NCBI GenBank assembly: GCA_024679565.1
Contig: JAIBDD010000001.1
Location: 62,001-126,000 of the forward strand
DNA: 64,000 nt
Direction: 5' to 3'
Source: Bacteroidota bacterium
Lineage (GTDB): Bacteria; Bacteroidota; Bacteroidia; NS11-12g; UBA9320
The position numbers were made by a program, and so were the translations under genes. Shown here piece after piece: positions 1 to 9,684 of the stretch. The notes under the pieces are model-generated. The model did no database searches. It saw only the letters and a program-made list of their open reading frames with translations, and was not told the DNA's origin. How positions within the stretch are numbered: the first letter of the stretch is position 1; every line of letters starts with the position of its first letter.

Positions 1-1
1 T

Positions 2-661
2 ACCAGAAAGATAAGCCCTCATCTCGCCCTAAAAGTCAACGGTTATTACAAGTTATTCGAAAACATAATCGAATACAAAAACGGCGTTGCAGACTTTATT
101 GCAGAATGGGATCAAGCACTATTGGCAGGTAAAGGGCGTTCGAAAGGCATAGAAACGATGTTAAAAAAGGAGAAGGGAAAACTTAATGGTTGGCTTGCCT
201 ATACACTTTCTAAGAGTGAAAGATCAATCCAAAGCATCGACAATGGTGCCTGGTTTCCTTTCCAGTTTGATCGAACACACGATATGAAAGCCGTATTGCA
301 CTATCAAGCAAATGCCAATTTGTCTTTTGGTGGAACCTGGTCGTATGCCTCAGGAAACTACCTTACTGCACCAGAGGTGCATTATTTGGTAACCGTCGAA
401 AACCAACAATACTTAATTGAGCAGTATGGCGGAAAGAACAACCTTAAATTGCCTGCGTACCATCGGTTGGATATTGGGATTCATCACAAAAAGGACATAG
501 GGGATGCCCGCCAAACATGGAGTTTTACGATTTACAATGTGTACAACAGACAAAACGTTTTCTATGTCAATTCTAGCTTAAACGCTTCTGGAGGGTTGAG
601 TTTTCAACCCGTATCAATTTTGCCTGTTCTTCCTTCAGTAAACTATGCGATTGAATTTTAG
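2..661 (+). CDS. TonB-dependent receptor, C-terminal part (5' end outside window)
   Basis: The reading frame is open from the left edge, so this is the last 219 residues of a larger protein. The visible part alternates short beta strands, carries an FDRTHD motif common in the barrel of Bacteroidota TonB receptors, and ends in a phenylalanine, as outer-membrane barrels do. Such proteins import siderophores, vitamins or oligomers across the outer membrane using TonB energy. The next gene, a DUF4249 lipoprotein, overlaps its end by 17 bp, a pairing often seen with one class of TonB receptors. The substrate cannot be told. A TTG at 122 is internal and is not the start. Confidence 0.85.
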   Translation, partial: TRKISPHLALKVNGYYKLFENIIEYKNGVADFIAEWDQALLAGKGRSKGIETMLKKEKGKLNGWLAYTLSKSERSIQSIDNGAWFPFQFDRTHDMKAVLHYQANANLSFGGTWSYASGNYLTAPEVHYLVTVENQQYLIEQYGGKNNLKLPAYHRLDIGIHHKKDIGDARQTWSFTIYNVYNRQNVFYVNSSLNASGGLSFQPVSILPVLPSVNYAIEF

Positions 662-1556
662 TCATATCCGGTATATAGCGATTGCGTTGACAATGATCAG
701 CTGCAACGACGACTTGACGTTTAATCAAACGGACAAAGACAATCAGATTGTTGTGCATGCTATGGCAGAGGTAGGTAAAAACCTCCGTGTTAATTTCAAA
801 CAAAGCGAACGCATCACAGAAGATACCTTAAACAACCCAATTGGTGGCGTAGCTGTTGAGTTGTACGTGAATGAGGCGCCAACCGAGTCGACTTATTCCG
901 ACGGATTGGGGAATGCCATTTTTAATTATAATGTACAATCAGGAGATTCGTTGAGATTGAAAATGAACAAACCTTCATTTAGTCCTGTGACAACACAAAC
1001 CATTGTACCTAATTCGATTGGAATATTGCAGTTTGATACCACCAACAAGCGTGCATCAGTGCAGGGTTTACGCGTTTCTTTTTACGACCAACCTCAAGAA
1101 GAAAATTATTACCAAATCAGCCTAAAGGGGGCACGGTGGTACTATCAGCTAGATCCTAATACAGGCTTGCGAACAGATAGCATCCTAAGTTTTGAAGATA
1201 TACAGATGACGAGTGTTAATCGCTTGTTTTTTTCAGACAATAACATTGTTAACAATCGACAGAACTTTGAGTTGCTTAACGACATGATATTTAATGGAAA
1301 AAACTTTGTGTTAGACATCGACGTGAGCAGGTTTCAGTTGGCGGAACAGTACGATCGGAGTGCGGTGAAAAGCCTACATATGGAACTTAAGAATATAGGG
1401 CAAGACTATTATAATTTCCTGGCAACGTTAAGCTTGAATCGTCCTGTATACGGAGGCCCATTTAGCATTTCCTCGCAGGTACCAACCAATATATCGGGTG
1501 GATATGGCATATTTGCAGCATATAGCACTGACGTAGCAACGATAACGATTGAATAA
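645..1556 (+). CDS. DUF4249-type lipoprotein
   Basis: A 303-residue protein with a hydrophobic N-terminus ending in the lipobox-like TMISC, so it is probably lipid-anchored in the periplasm or outer membrane. The length, the early beta-rich carrier-like region (a GVAVELYVNE segment) and its place right after a TonB receptor match the DUF4249 family. The family's function is not known; an accessory role to the receptor is inferred from gene order. The start overlaps the receptor stop by 17 bp, suggesting translational coupling. The cdd start codon follows its stop directly. Confidence 0.8.
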   Translation: MRLNFSHIRYIAIALTMISCNDDLTFNQTDKDNQIVVHAMAEVGKNLRVNFKQSERITEDTLNNPIGGVAVELYVNEAPTESTYSDGLGNAIFNYNVQSGDSLRLKMNKPSFSPVTTQTIVPNSIGILQFDTTNKRASVQGLRVSFYDQPQEENYYQISLKGARWYYQLDPNTGLRTDSILSFEDIQMTSVNRLFFSDNNIVNNRQNFELLNDMIFNGKNFVLDIDVSRFQLAEQYDRSAVKSLHMELKNIGQDYYNFLATLSLNRPVYGGPFSISSQVPTNISGGYGIFAAYSTDVATITIE

Positions 1557-2024
1557 ATGGAGATAAGGAGAGAGAGCCTGGTTCGTGTAACCAGCGAAGC
1601 AGATTTGACTGAAAGGGAATCAAACTTGATTGAGCAAGCTAGAATCGCGGCTGACAATGCTTACGCCCCATATTCAGAATTTCACGTAGGCACTGCGCTT
1701 AAATTGTCAGATGGCGAAATAGTATTGGGAAACAACCAAGAAAATGCCGCATATCCGAGCGGGCTGTGTGCTGAACGCGTTGCGATTTTTGCGGCTAAAG
1801 CCAATCACCCCAATAAAAGTATCGACGAGGTAATGATTGTGGTCAAAACAGATAAAGCGCTCAAGCAGGGTTTCACACCTCCTTGCGGCTCATGTTTACA
1901 AGTATTGTGGGATGTGCAAAACAGACAGAATTCTCCAATTAAAATACATGTTCAGTCGCCAGACAAGACGCTGTATTCGGTAGATAATGTTAATCAGTTT
2001 TTGCCTTTCGGGTTCGAACTGTAA
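1557..2024 (+). CDS. cdd: Cytidine deaminase
   Basis: Deaminates cytidine and deoxycytidine to uridine and deoxyuridine in pyrimidine salvage. The zinc-site signature is complete: C71-A-E73 (E73 is the proton shuttle) and PC110-GSC113, with the substrate-binding AYAPYSEFHVGTA segment at residues 36-48. The 155-residue length fits the homotetrameric bacterial class. The ATG follows the TAA of the DUF4249 gene without a spacer, so it is probably co-transcribed with the receptor genes, although the functions look unrelated. It converges with argS, with only 4 bp between the stops. Confidence 0.96.
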   Translation: MEIRRESLVRVTSEADLTERESNLIEQARIAADNAYAPYSEFHVGTALKLSDGEIVLGNNQENAAYPSGLCAERVAIFAAKANHPNKSIDEVMIVVKTDKALKQGFTPPCGSCLQVLWDVQNRQNSPIKIHVQSPDKTLYSVDNVNQFLPFGFEL

Positions 2025-2028
2025 TACC

Positions 2029-3807
2029 TTACATTTTATCAGGCATTGCCATTCCTAGCAGGTTACCACAGGTTTGCAACATGGTAACGGTTACTTGGGT
2101 CAGTGCTAATCTAAGACCAATAATATCTTCGTTTTCTGCTTTCAGTATAGGACATTGATTGTAAAAACTATTGTAGTTTTTAGCCGTATCGTACAGGTGT
2201 TGTGCAATTAACGCCGGACTCATCTGTTGAGCTGCCTCTTTAAGTACATCGTCAAACTGGAAGAAATGCGCAATAAGGTTTTGCTCATACCCATTGAGTT
2301 CAACATGTTCTGCTACCGAAGGGGTTATTGCCGAAGACCTTAAAATAGATTGACCACGGGCGTGCGTGTATTGTATAAACGTCCCGGTATTTCCCTGAAA
2401 ATCAATTGAATCTGCGGGGTTGAACAATATTCTTTTGGTTGGATCCACCTTGAGTAAGAAGTATTTCAATGCACCTAAACCTAGCGTTTCGAAAAGTTCT
2501 TGCATGGATTCTTTGGCTAAACCATCCGTTTTACCTTGCTCTTCGGTTCTTTCTTTGGCTGTAGCATGCATTTCGTCCATCAAATCGTCAGCATCAACTA
2601 CTTTGCCTTCTCGGGTTTTAAGTTTTCCCGATGGTAACTCAACCATGCCATAACTCATATGTTGGACACCTTCAGCGTAAGGCTGTCCTAATTTTTTCAA
2701 GATCAGTTTTAATACCTTAAAGTGATACTCTTGCTCGTTGCCAACCACGTATATCGAGCGATCCATGGCATAGTCCTTATACTTTAAATCAGCGGTACCT
2801 ATGTCTTGGGTCATGTATACACTTGTTCCATCTGCTCTTAGTAGTAGTTTTTGATCGAGACCATAATCCGTCAAATCGACCCAAATACTACCATCTTCCT
2901 TCTTAAAGAAGATACCTTTTTCAAGCCCATCCTGTACCATTTTTTTACCAAGCAGGTAGGTGTTAGATTCTTTGTAATACGTATCAAAGTCTACACCCAT
3001 TCTGGTGTAAGAGGTTTCGAATCCCTCATACACCCAACCGTTTAATTTATTCCATAAAGCTAATGTTTCGTCATCGCCTTGTTCCCATTTGGTGAGCATG
3101 TCTCTTGCGTCAGCCATGAGTTTAGATTGCAGTTTTGCTTCTTCTTCGGTTTTGCCAGAGTCTATTAAATCTGACTGTTCTTGACGATACGCTTTATCAA
3201 ACTCAACATAGTACTTCCCAACTAGATGGTCTCCCTTTGTGCCATTCGTTTCTGGCGTTTCTTCGTTGGCAAACAAGTTGTAAGCCAGCATACTCTTGCA
3301 TATGTGAATGCCTCTGTCATTAATTAGGTTGGCTTTGATAACGTCATGGCCGTAGTAACTAAGGATTTGACTTATTGAGAATCCAAGTAAATTGTTTCTT
3401 ACATGACCTAGGTGTAATGGTTTGTTTGTATTGGGTGAAGAGTATTCAACCATAATTTTCTCAGGCGTAGCGGTTGGTTTCCCTAAACGTTCAGATCTCA
3501 ACAAACCTGACATATAAGCTATCCAATACTGGTCTGTGATTTCAAAATTTAGAAAACCTTTAACCACATTCGTTGCTTTAACCTCATCCATCGACGACAA
3601 TACATGCTCGCCAATAGCTTCAGCCGTTGCTTCAGGTTTTGATTTCGTTACACGCAAATATGGGAATACAACAAACGTAAAACTACCTTCAAAGGAAGGG
3701 TTAGTTTTCTCTATTTTAACAGACTCAAAAGGGAGTTCATGATCATATAGTTCGGCAAAAGCTTTACTAATGGCATGTTTGAACGATAATATTAAATCCT
3801 TACTCAT
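2029..3807 (-). CDS. argS: Arginyl-tRNA synthetase
   Basis: Charges tRNA-Arg with arginine. At 592 residues it has the usual ArgRS layout: an N-terminal Add1 domain (about 1-110), a class I catalytic core with the HIGH-type motif HLGH at 132-135 preceded by SSPNTNKP, and a helical anticodon-binding (DALR) domain at the C-terminus. The KMSKS loop is the relaxed form typical of ArgRS (KTREGKVV). A consensus -7 box lies about 55 bp upstream (3869-3862), implying its own transcript. Confidence 0.97.
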   Translation of the reverse strand: MSKDLILSFKHAISKAFAELYDHELPFESVKIEKTNPSFEGSFTFVVFPYLRVTKSKPEATAEAIGEHVLSSMDEVKATNVVKGFLNFEITDQYWIAYMSGLLRSERLGKPTATPEKIMVEYSSPNTNKPLHLGHVRNNLLGFSISQILSYYGHDVIKANLINDRGIHICKSMLAYNLFANEETPETNGTKGDHLVGKYYVEFDKAYRQEQSDLIDSGKTEEEAKLQSKLMADARDMLTKWEQGDDETLALWNKLNGWVYEGFETSYTRMGVDFDTYYKESNTYLLGKKMVQDGLEKGIFFKKEDGSIWVDLTDYGLDQKLLLRADGTSVYMTQDIGTADLKYKDYAMDRSIYVVGNEQEYHFKVLKLILKKLGQPYAEGVQHMSYGMVELPSGKLKTREGKVVDADDLMDEMHATAKERTEEQGKTDGLAKESMQELFETLGLGALKYFLLKVDPTKRILFNPADSIDFQGNTGTFIQYTHARGQSILRSSAITPSVAEHVELNGYEQNLIAHFFQFDDVLKEAAQQMSPALIAQHLYDTAKNYNSFYNQCPILKAENEDIIGLRLALTQVTVTMLQTCGNLLGMAMPDKM

Positions 3808-3861
3808 TTGTGTGACCGCTTTTAACGGGCTATCAGTTTAATTTTTGATATACAACTGGTG

Positions 3862-3869
3862 CAAATTTA
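3862..3869 (-). promoter_or_regulatory. Promoter -7 box for argS
   Basis: On the minus strand the sequence reads TAAATTTG, an exact match to the Bacteroidota -7 consensus TAnnTTTG, 54 bp before the argS ATG. No clear -33 TTG was found at the usual distance. Confidence 0.5.
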
Positions 3870-3965
3870 TCGAACCATAAGATAAACAAGCCCACTTTTC
3901 TCAACAGAACCAATTCTTTGTTTGGTTACAACTATATAGTTTGCTTAATTGAACGATATCAGGCA

Positions 3966-4508
3966 CTATGATGGTTCGTTGCCAGGAAGCCACTTAATAG
4001 AGCATCCTACAGGTTGAATCTCTGGGAAATCGACTTCCAAACCATCAAGAGACATCTCTATGGCATCCTCTAAGTATACACGTGTAACGGCTTTCGCGTT
4101 TTCCCACGAATCGTCTATGGCTCCGCGATATACCAATTCGCGTTTCGAATTAAATAAAAATGCTTCAGGTGTTCTGGTCGCTTTAAGCTTCTTTGCAATT
4201 ACTTGAGACTCGTCACGCAGGTAAACAAATTCGTACTTGGATGATTTCATAAACTTTCTCATGTTGTCGAAAGAATCATCAGGATAGCGATTGGAGTCGT
4301 TAGGATTAATACATACGACAGCCAAATTATCTTCTTCGTAGCGCGTCGATAATTTATTGATACGACTCCAGTAAGCATTGGCGTAAGGGCAATGATTGCA
4401 CGTTATGATGATCAATAGCGCCGACCGGTCAGCAAAATCAAAGTTGTTGTACACCTCACCATTGGTTCCTGGAAGTTCAAATTTGAATAGTTTTTTACCT
4501 ATTTGCAT
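3966..4508 (-). CDS. Thioredoxin-fold redoxin with CxxC (AhpC/TSA-like)
   Basis: A 180-residue thioredoxin-fold protein with the active-site-like C37-N-H-C40 after a buried beta strand (LLIIIT), followed by a YANAYW helix and a cis-proline region (TRTPEAFLF). It resembles the cytosolic thioredoxin-family redoxins that are widespread in Bacteroidota and cyanobacteria. No signal peptide is visible. The physiological partner is unknown. A near-consensus -7 box (TAAATTCG, 4520-4513) sits four bases before the ATG, an arrangement shared with the lysE-like gene. Confidence 0.8.
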   Translation of the reverse strand: MQIGKKLFKFELPGTNGEVYNNFDFADRSALLIIITCNHCPYANAYWSRINKLSTRYEEDNLAVVCINPNDSNRYPDDSFDNMRKFMKSSKYEFVYLRDESQVIAKKLKATRTPEAFLFNSKRELVYRGAIDDSWENAKAVTRVYLEDAIEMSLDGLEVDFPEIQPVGCSIKWLPGNEPS

Positions 4509-4668
4509 GGTGCGAATTTATTACGCAAATGGCGTATCACCGAATAAAATATGAATGGATAACAAGATGCTGTTTCAATGCTTTTAACCCAAATCTATGT
4601 AAGCTTATCGGCTATACATAAATATCAAAGTAACTTTTGTCTAATTTTCGCGTTCTACACCTGAATAA

Positions 4669-7191
4669 ATGTCTATGAGATCCATTTTTGCCACCTTTTT
4701 TCTTGCTTTTATTGCATTGTCAAGTAGTGGGTATCAAGTTACAGGTAAAGTAACATTTAGCGGAGAACCACTTGGGCACGCAAGCATCAGGGTGTCTGGC
4801 TCTACGTATGGTGTGATTTCTAATGGCAAAGGCGATTATTACATGGAGTTGGGTTCAGGAACCTATGTTTTAATATGCGAGTTCGTTGGCATGAAGGCCA
4901 TGAAAAAGGAGATTGTGGTCAAACGAAATTTGACCGTTGATTTTGAATTATCCGAAAACGAGGAGATTCTAAATACTTTGGTCATTAAGTCTGGCGATGA
5001 AGACCCAGCATATCCGATCATTCGAAAAGCCATAAAGCGAAAAAAAACACTGAATCAGAATTTGGAGTCGTATAGGTGCAATGTTTATATAAAGGCATCC
5101 ATTGAGAAAGAAAATCTTAAAAAACCCGATACGGTTAACTCCAAAATAGTGACCAAAAAGAGAGTAAACTTTATAGAGTCGTATTCGGATGTATACTATA
5201 AAAATGGACGTTTTAAAGAGGTTAAAAAAGCGTACAAAGACTTATCGGAGAAACAAAACTCGGGCTCTACAGTGTCAGTAAGTTTTAACGAATCTGACCC
5301 AACTCAACTAGGGACAGTGATTACACCTGAATTATTTTTTACGAAAATTACGGATGGCAATTTTGACTTCTTGAAAAATAGGTTGGACCTTTCTACGCTT
5401 GGCGAAATGCCCTATACATCACCTATTAGCAATGCCGCTTTGTTGTCTTACACTTACAAACTCGAAGAAAGTTTTTATGAGGGAGATGAATACATTGCCA
5501 AAATTAAAGTGACCCCTAAATATAGCCTTAGTGCACTGTTCTCGGGGGTTATTTATATCTCTAAAAAAACGTATACCATAAAATCGGTCAACCTAGACAT
5601 CAATTCAGCTTCTTTGTCGTTTTTCGATCGTTTTACGGTGATACAAGACTACGATCTAGTTGGCGATACCACATTAGTGCCGATAAGACAAGAGTTCTAT
5701 TATGGAACTAAGAACGGGAAGCATAAGAATACGTATGGTCATACACTGGCCAATTATGAAAATTATGTAACAAACCCAACCATTAGTAATCGATTTATGA
5801 ATAGGGGGCAAGTTGTTTATGAAGACAGTAGTTATGATGCCTCGTTAGACTTTTGGAGCTCAATTCGACCGACCGGGTTGAAAAAAATTGAGCAAGATTT
5901 TATCAAAACTCAAGACAGTATTGTAGCCCACCATAAAAGTGATGCTTATTTAGACGTACAAGACAGTATGTACAATACGCTTACCATCTCCGACTTTTTA
6001 TTAAACGGCATTGTTCATAGAAACCGAGAAAAAGGAACTAGATGGTTTCTCTTGCCATTAATTGCACAGGTACAAATTAACAATATTGATGGGTATAGAC
6101 ACACCATAGGTGGCGCTTACACAAAGGTTTGGACAAAAGAAAAAGACATTCGTATAAATGGGGGAGTAGATTACGGTGTAACCAATAAAAATGTACGTGG
6201 CCATATTCAAGCAAGGTTTTTGTACGATCCTAAAAAGTTTAGTCGTGTGCGGGTGAAGTATACCAATAGGTACACCATGTTGAACACCCGTGCAAATATC
6301 TCAAGCACATTAAGCCCCTCTAATTTCGTTGAAAATATTGGATATGGTATCGGGCATGAACAAGAATGGTGGAATGGTTTTTTCTTAACGACATATCTAG
6401 ATTACAACAAATACGCGCCTTTTAATGGTAAGAAACTAGACGAACTCTGGGATTTATTTCCAGACTTTAGTGAACCACAAGATTTCCCCCCTTTCGAAGA
6501 ACTTGTATTAACCATGCGGGCTCGCTTTACCTTTAAGCAACAATATGAGATTCGTCCGTACAAAAAGGTAATAACAGGCTCCAAATATCCAGTGCTCGAT
6601 TTGACGTATACCAAAGGAATTAAACCATTCCTGAAGAGTGATGTCAATTTTGACTATCTACAGTTAGGAACCAAGTATGTGTTCAAACTATTTAAGTTGG
6701 GTACTACGCGAATGGAGGCTCAAGCCGGTCGATTTGTCAATAGCAGGGAGGTGCGTTTGTCTGGATTGAAATATATCCGTGGTTCGGACAAATACTATTT
6801 TTCGAACCCATTGCAAACGGGTCAAGTGCTCGATGCGCGCGGGTATCAAACGGCTAAAGGGTATTTTCAGGCAGGACTGATGCACCATTTCAATGGCCAA
6901 TTATTGCGCAAAGTACCTGTAATAAAAAACACTGGATTGCAGCTAGCAACAGGTGGATATTTGTTAGGCTTAGAAGGTGGGTATTTAACACTTGGGAACG
7001 AAGAGTCAAGAGGTAGTGTGGGGCATGCAGAATTACTAGTTGGTCTAGAACGCCCAGTCAGGATGTTTAAGCAAATGTTTCGATTTGGCGTATACTATGC
7101 AGCTGGACAGAACTCTAACACTGGCTTTAGTCAAGGTGTAAAGTTTGGTATTGACTTTTACAACACGGTTTCGAAGCTGTGGCAGTATTAG
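4669..7191 (+). CDS. DUF5686 outer-membrane protein with carboxypeptidase-like regulatory domain
   Basis: An 840-residue protein with a signal peptide (about 1-21), then a carboxypeptidase-regulatory-like beta sandwich (about 22-105, with the GKGDYYMEL pattern), then a long DUF5686 region rich in alternating aromatic strands that looks like an outer-membrane beta barrel. DUF5686 proteins are common in Bacteroidota and of unknown function; surface location is inferred. An ATG two codons downstream (4675) is an equally good start. It lies alone between a divergent redoxin gene and the ABC exporter. Confidence 0.82.
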   Translation: MSMRSIFATFFLAFIALSSSGYQVTGKVTFSGEPLGHASIRVSGSTYGVISNGKGDYYMELGSGTYVLICEFVGMKAMKKEIVVKRNLTVDFELSENEEILNTLVIKSGDEDPAYPIIRKAIKRKKTLNQNLESYRCNVYIKASIEKENLKKPDTVNSKIVTKKRVNFIESYSDVYYKNGRFKEVKKAYKDLSEKQNSGSTVSVSFNESDPTQLGTVITPELFFTKITDGNFDFLKNRLDLSTLGEMPYTSPISNAALLSYTYKLEESFYEGDEYIAKIKVTPKYSLSALFSGVIYISKKTYTIKSVNLDINSASLSFFDRFTVIQDYDLVGDTTLVPIRQEFYYGTKNGKHKNTYGHTLANYENYVTNPTISNRFMNRGQVVYEDSSYDASLDFWSSIRPTGLKKIEQDFIKTQDSIVAHHKSDAYLDVQDSMYNTLTISDFLLNGIVHRNREKGTRWFLLPLIAQVQINNIDGYRHTIGGAYTKVWTKEKDIRINGGVDYGVTNKNVRGHIQARFLYDPKKFSRVRVKYTNRYTMLNTRANISSTLSPSNFVENIGYGIGHEQEWWNGFFLTTYLDYNKYAPFNGKKLDELWDLFPDFSEPQDFPPFEELVLTMRARFTFKQQYEIRPYKKVITGSKYPVLDLTYTKGIKPFLKSDVNFDYLQLGTKYVFKLFKLGTTRMEAQAGRFVNSREVRLSGLKYIRGSDKYYFSNPLQTGQVLDARGYQTAKGYFQAGLMHHFNGQLLRKVPVIKNTGLQLATGGYLLGLEGGYLTLGNEESRGSVGHAELLVGLERPVRMFKQMFRFGVYYAAGQNSNTGFSQGVKFGIDFYNTVSKLWQY

Positions 7192-7194
7192 GTG

Positions 7195-7236
7195 AGGGTT
7201 GAAGGATTGAATGTCAGAAGGATTGAAGGGTTGAAG
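7195..7236. repeat. Short interleaved direct repeats
   Basis: AGGGTTGAAG occurs at 7195-7204 and 7227-7236, and GAAGGATTGAA at 7201-7211 and 7217-7227, in a symmetrical order around a TGTCA core. The rest of this 154-bp gap holds only the promoter-like box for the next gene. Confidence 0.6.
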
Positions 7237-7329
7237 ATTTAGGTTGTTTTGGCTTTCTGTATTTTAATATCTAAGCTACACCGTGTGAATACTACAAATC
7301 TTATTTCACCATTCTCAATCCATAAACCT

Positions 7330-7337
7330 TAATTTTG
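7330..7337 (+). promoter_or_regulatory. Promoter -7 box for ABC exporter operon
   Basis: TAATTTTG matches TAnnTTTG exactly and ends eight bases before the TTG start of the ABC exporter. It supports that start and predicts a very short or absent leader. Confidence 0.5.
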
Positions 7338-7345
7338 CCCACGAT

Positions 7346-9169
7346 TTGAAACAGCTCAAAAGTATTTTAGCAATTGTTCGTGGATATCGTTCACGCCAAT
7401 GGAGTTATGTAATATTTAACGCTTTAGCGTCCATATTCTCATTATTTTCGATTGCTGCAATTGTTCCATTTTTAGCCGTCGTTTTTGATCCTGCTACAGC
7501 CGATGCTATTCAGCCCGCAGGCTTTGCTTGGGAACCAGAGCAACTCAAGTCTTTTATCGACTACAAACTCAAGTTATTCATTCAAGAAAAGGGGAGTCAG
7601 CAAAGCTTGTATTATTTCAGTTTTGCGATAATCATCTTATTTCTACTGAAAAACGTTTTCAACTATTTGTCTTTTTACACGATTGCGTACACACGCAGTG
7701 GTGTTGTTAGAGATTTGCGAAAAAGAGTGTATCGTAAGCTTGTTGATTTACCCGTTTCATTTTATTCCAATGAGCGAAAAGGAGACATCATAAGTAGACT
7801 GACCAATGACGTAAAAGAGGTAGAGTGGGGGGTAGTCGGGGCTATCGAGATGCTTTTTAAGCATCCATTTTACATATTAATTTACCTAAGTAGTTTGGTG
7901 GTTATTAGCTGGCGGTTGACGCTTTTTTCAGTATTAATCTTGCCAGTCAGTGGGTATATCATTAGTCGTATTGCCAAACGATTAAAGAGTACAGCTCAAA
8001 AAGGACAAAAGAAATTAGGAGAGGTTATAAACGTTATTGAAGAGACTCTAGGTGGGTTAAAAGTGATAAAAGGATTTAACGCCGAACATCAGATTAAGGG
8101 ATTCTTTGATAACAAAAATGAGCAACACTTTAAGTTGATGTTGAAGTTGCACAGAAAAGAGTTAGCAGCATCACCGGTGAGTGAGTTTTTAGGCTCAGTG
8201 GTGATATCAGCCATATTGATGTTTGGTGGAGCAATGGTGTTGAATCAAACGGATGCCATTGATGGTAAGTTCTTTATCCTGTATATAGTTGCTTTCTCAC
8301 AACTCATAACACCTTCAAAGTCTTTAACCGAATCATATTTTAGGGTGCAAAAAGCTTCAGCAAGTTTTGAGCGCTTAACCGAAATACTTGATTCGGAGAA
8401 CAAGATTGTTGATAGAGAGGATGCAAAGACAGTACCCCATTTTGAAGACCGAGTTAGTTATAAAGATATTCACTTTAGTTATGGCGACAATGAAGTTATA
8501 TCAGGCATAAACTTTGACATGAAGAAGGGGCAAACCGTAGCACTAGTCGGTGCTAGTGGGGGCGGGAAATCCACATTGGCCGATTTGTTACCAAGGTTTT
8601 ATGACGTGTCAAAAGGAGAAATTCTGGTTGATGGCCACGATGTTAAGTCCTTGAAGATTAGAAATTTAAGAGGTTTAATGGGTATTGTTACTCAAGAGCC
8701 CATATTGTTTAATGATTCTGTTCTCGAGAATATTCGGTTGGGTAATCAAGAGGCAAGTCTAGAATCTGTTCAACATGCTGCCGAAATAGCCAATGCACAT
8801 ACGTTCATTGAACAATTGGAAGACGGGTATAACACAAATATTGGAGACAGGGGGAGCAAGCTAAGTGGTGGTCAAAGACAAAGACTAGCTATAGCAAGAG
8901 CAGTGTTAAAAAACCCAGACATTTTAATTCTTGACGAAGCAACTTCTGCCTTAGATACTGAATCAGAAAAACTGGTTCAGGAAGCTATTGAAAACCTAAT
9001 GAAAGGCAGAACGTCATTGGTAATTGCGCATCGATTATCTACCATAAAACACGCTGATCAAATCTTAGTCATTGAAAAAGGAAAAGTAATTGAAAAAGGT
9101 ACGCATCAGTCTCTGATAAGCAACAATGGACAGTATAAGAAATTGGTAGACCTTCAAGGATTCGCGTAA
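7346..9169 (+). CDS. ABC exporter, fused membrane and ATPase domains (MsbA-like)
   Basis: A 607-residue half-transporter that should act as a homodimer in the inner membrane. Residues 1-330 hold about six membrane helices of the type I exporter fold. The ATPase follows: Walker A GASGGGKST near 402, signature LSGGQ near 506, Walker B ILILDEA near 527, and the switch histidine in IAHRLST. Lipid A export (MsbA) is the best guess but drug or lipid export is equally possible. The start is TTG, chosen because the -7 box lies just before it. It heads a tight run of genes to 12430. Confidence 0.9.
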   Translation: MKQLKSILAIVRGYRSRQWSYVIFNALASIFSLFSIAAIVPFLAVVFDPATADAIQPAGFAWEPEQLKSFIDYKLKLFIQEKGSQQSLYYFSFAIIILFLLKNVFNYLSFYTIAYTRSGVVRDLRKRVYRKLVDLPVSFYSNERKGDIISRLTNDVKEVEWGVVGAIEMLFKHPFYILIYLSSLVVISWRLTLFSVLILPVSGYIISRIAKRLKSTAQKGQKKLGEVINVIEETLGGLKVIKGFNAEHQIKGFFDNKNEQHFKLMLKLHRKELAASPVSEFLGSVVISAILMFGGAMVLNQTDAIDGKFFILYIVAFSQLITPSKSLTESYFRVQKASASFERLTEILDSENKIVDREDAKTVPHFEDRVSYKDIHFSYGDNEVISGINFDMKKGQTVALVGASGGGKSTLADLLPRFYDVSKGEILVDGHDVKSLKIRNLRGLMGIVTQEPILFNDSVLENIRLGNQEASLESVQHAAEIANAHTFIEQLEDGYNTNIGDRGSKLSGGQRQRLAIARAVLKNPDILILDEATSALDTESEKLVQEAIENLMKGRTSLVIAHRLSTIKHADQILVIEKGKVIEKGTHQSLISNNGQYKKLVDLQGFA

Positions 9170-9170
9170 G

Positions 9171-9632
9171 ATGCTGTTTAAACGATTAACACAAGAAGAA
9201 CTTGATGCCTTGGAAACAGAATTTGTAGATTTTCTGGTTTTAAACGGCATTGTAGCCGATGATTGGGAGAAGCTTAAGAAAGAAAATCCACAAGCAGCAT
9301 CGGCAATGATTGACAGCTTTAGCGATGTTATTTACGCCAGTACTATGCGCAAAGTCAAATACCTAGAGCGCATCACAAAAAATGAAATTATGTGTTTTTA
9401 TTGCCAGCCAGAACAGATTGTATTGGTAGGAATAGATGCGCAGGGTGCGGAGGTAGATTTTACTGCGATGAAGGAGGTATCCGAAATTGCCAAATTCAGT
9501 CAGGATGTTCAGATATATACAACTACCAAGTCATACGCTAAGGCAAGAGAACAAGAAATTTTTGATTTAATACAAAATGGAGCATCTATAAGTGACAATG
9601 CTTTATTCAATGCACTTTGTTTAGGTTTATAA
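9171..9632 (+). CDS. DUF6495-type conserved protein
   Basis: A 153-residue soluble protein beginning with a helical LTQEELDALETEFVDFL segment and containing WEKLKKENP, a pattern I associate with the Bacteroidota family DUF6495. No catalytic motif, signal peptide or membrane segment is visible. It starts one base after the ABC exporter stop, so the two are almost certainly co-transcribed. Function unknown. Confidence 0.75.
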   Translation: MLFKRLTQEELDALETEFVDFLVLNGIVADDWEKLKKENPQAASAMIDSFSDVIYASTMRKVKYLERITKNEIMCFYCQPEQIVLVGIDAQGAEVDFTAMKEVSEIAKFSQDVQIYTTTKSYAKAREQEIFDLIQNGASISDNALFNALCLGL

Positions 9633-9684
9633 CATATATAAAGGGCAATTGAAACATTCGAACTTTTCTGGTGTTACAAAAGGA

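Noticed and set aside
3930-3941. Perfect palindrome AACTATATAGTT after the redoxin gene
   Set aside because: It is short and AT-rich and could easily arise by chance in an intergenic region; no gene start is near.
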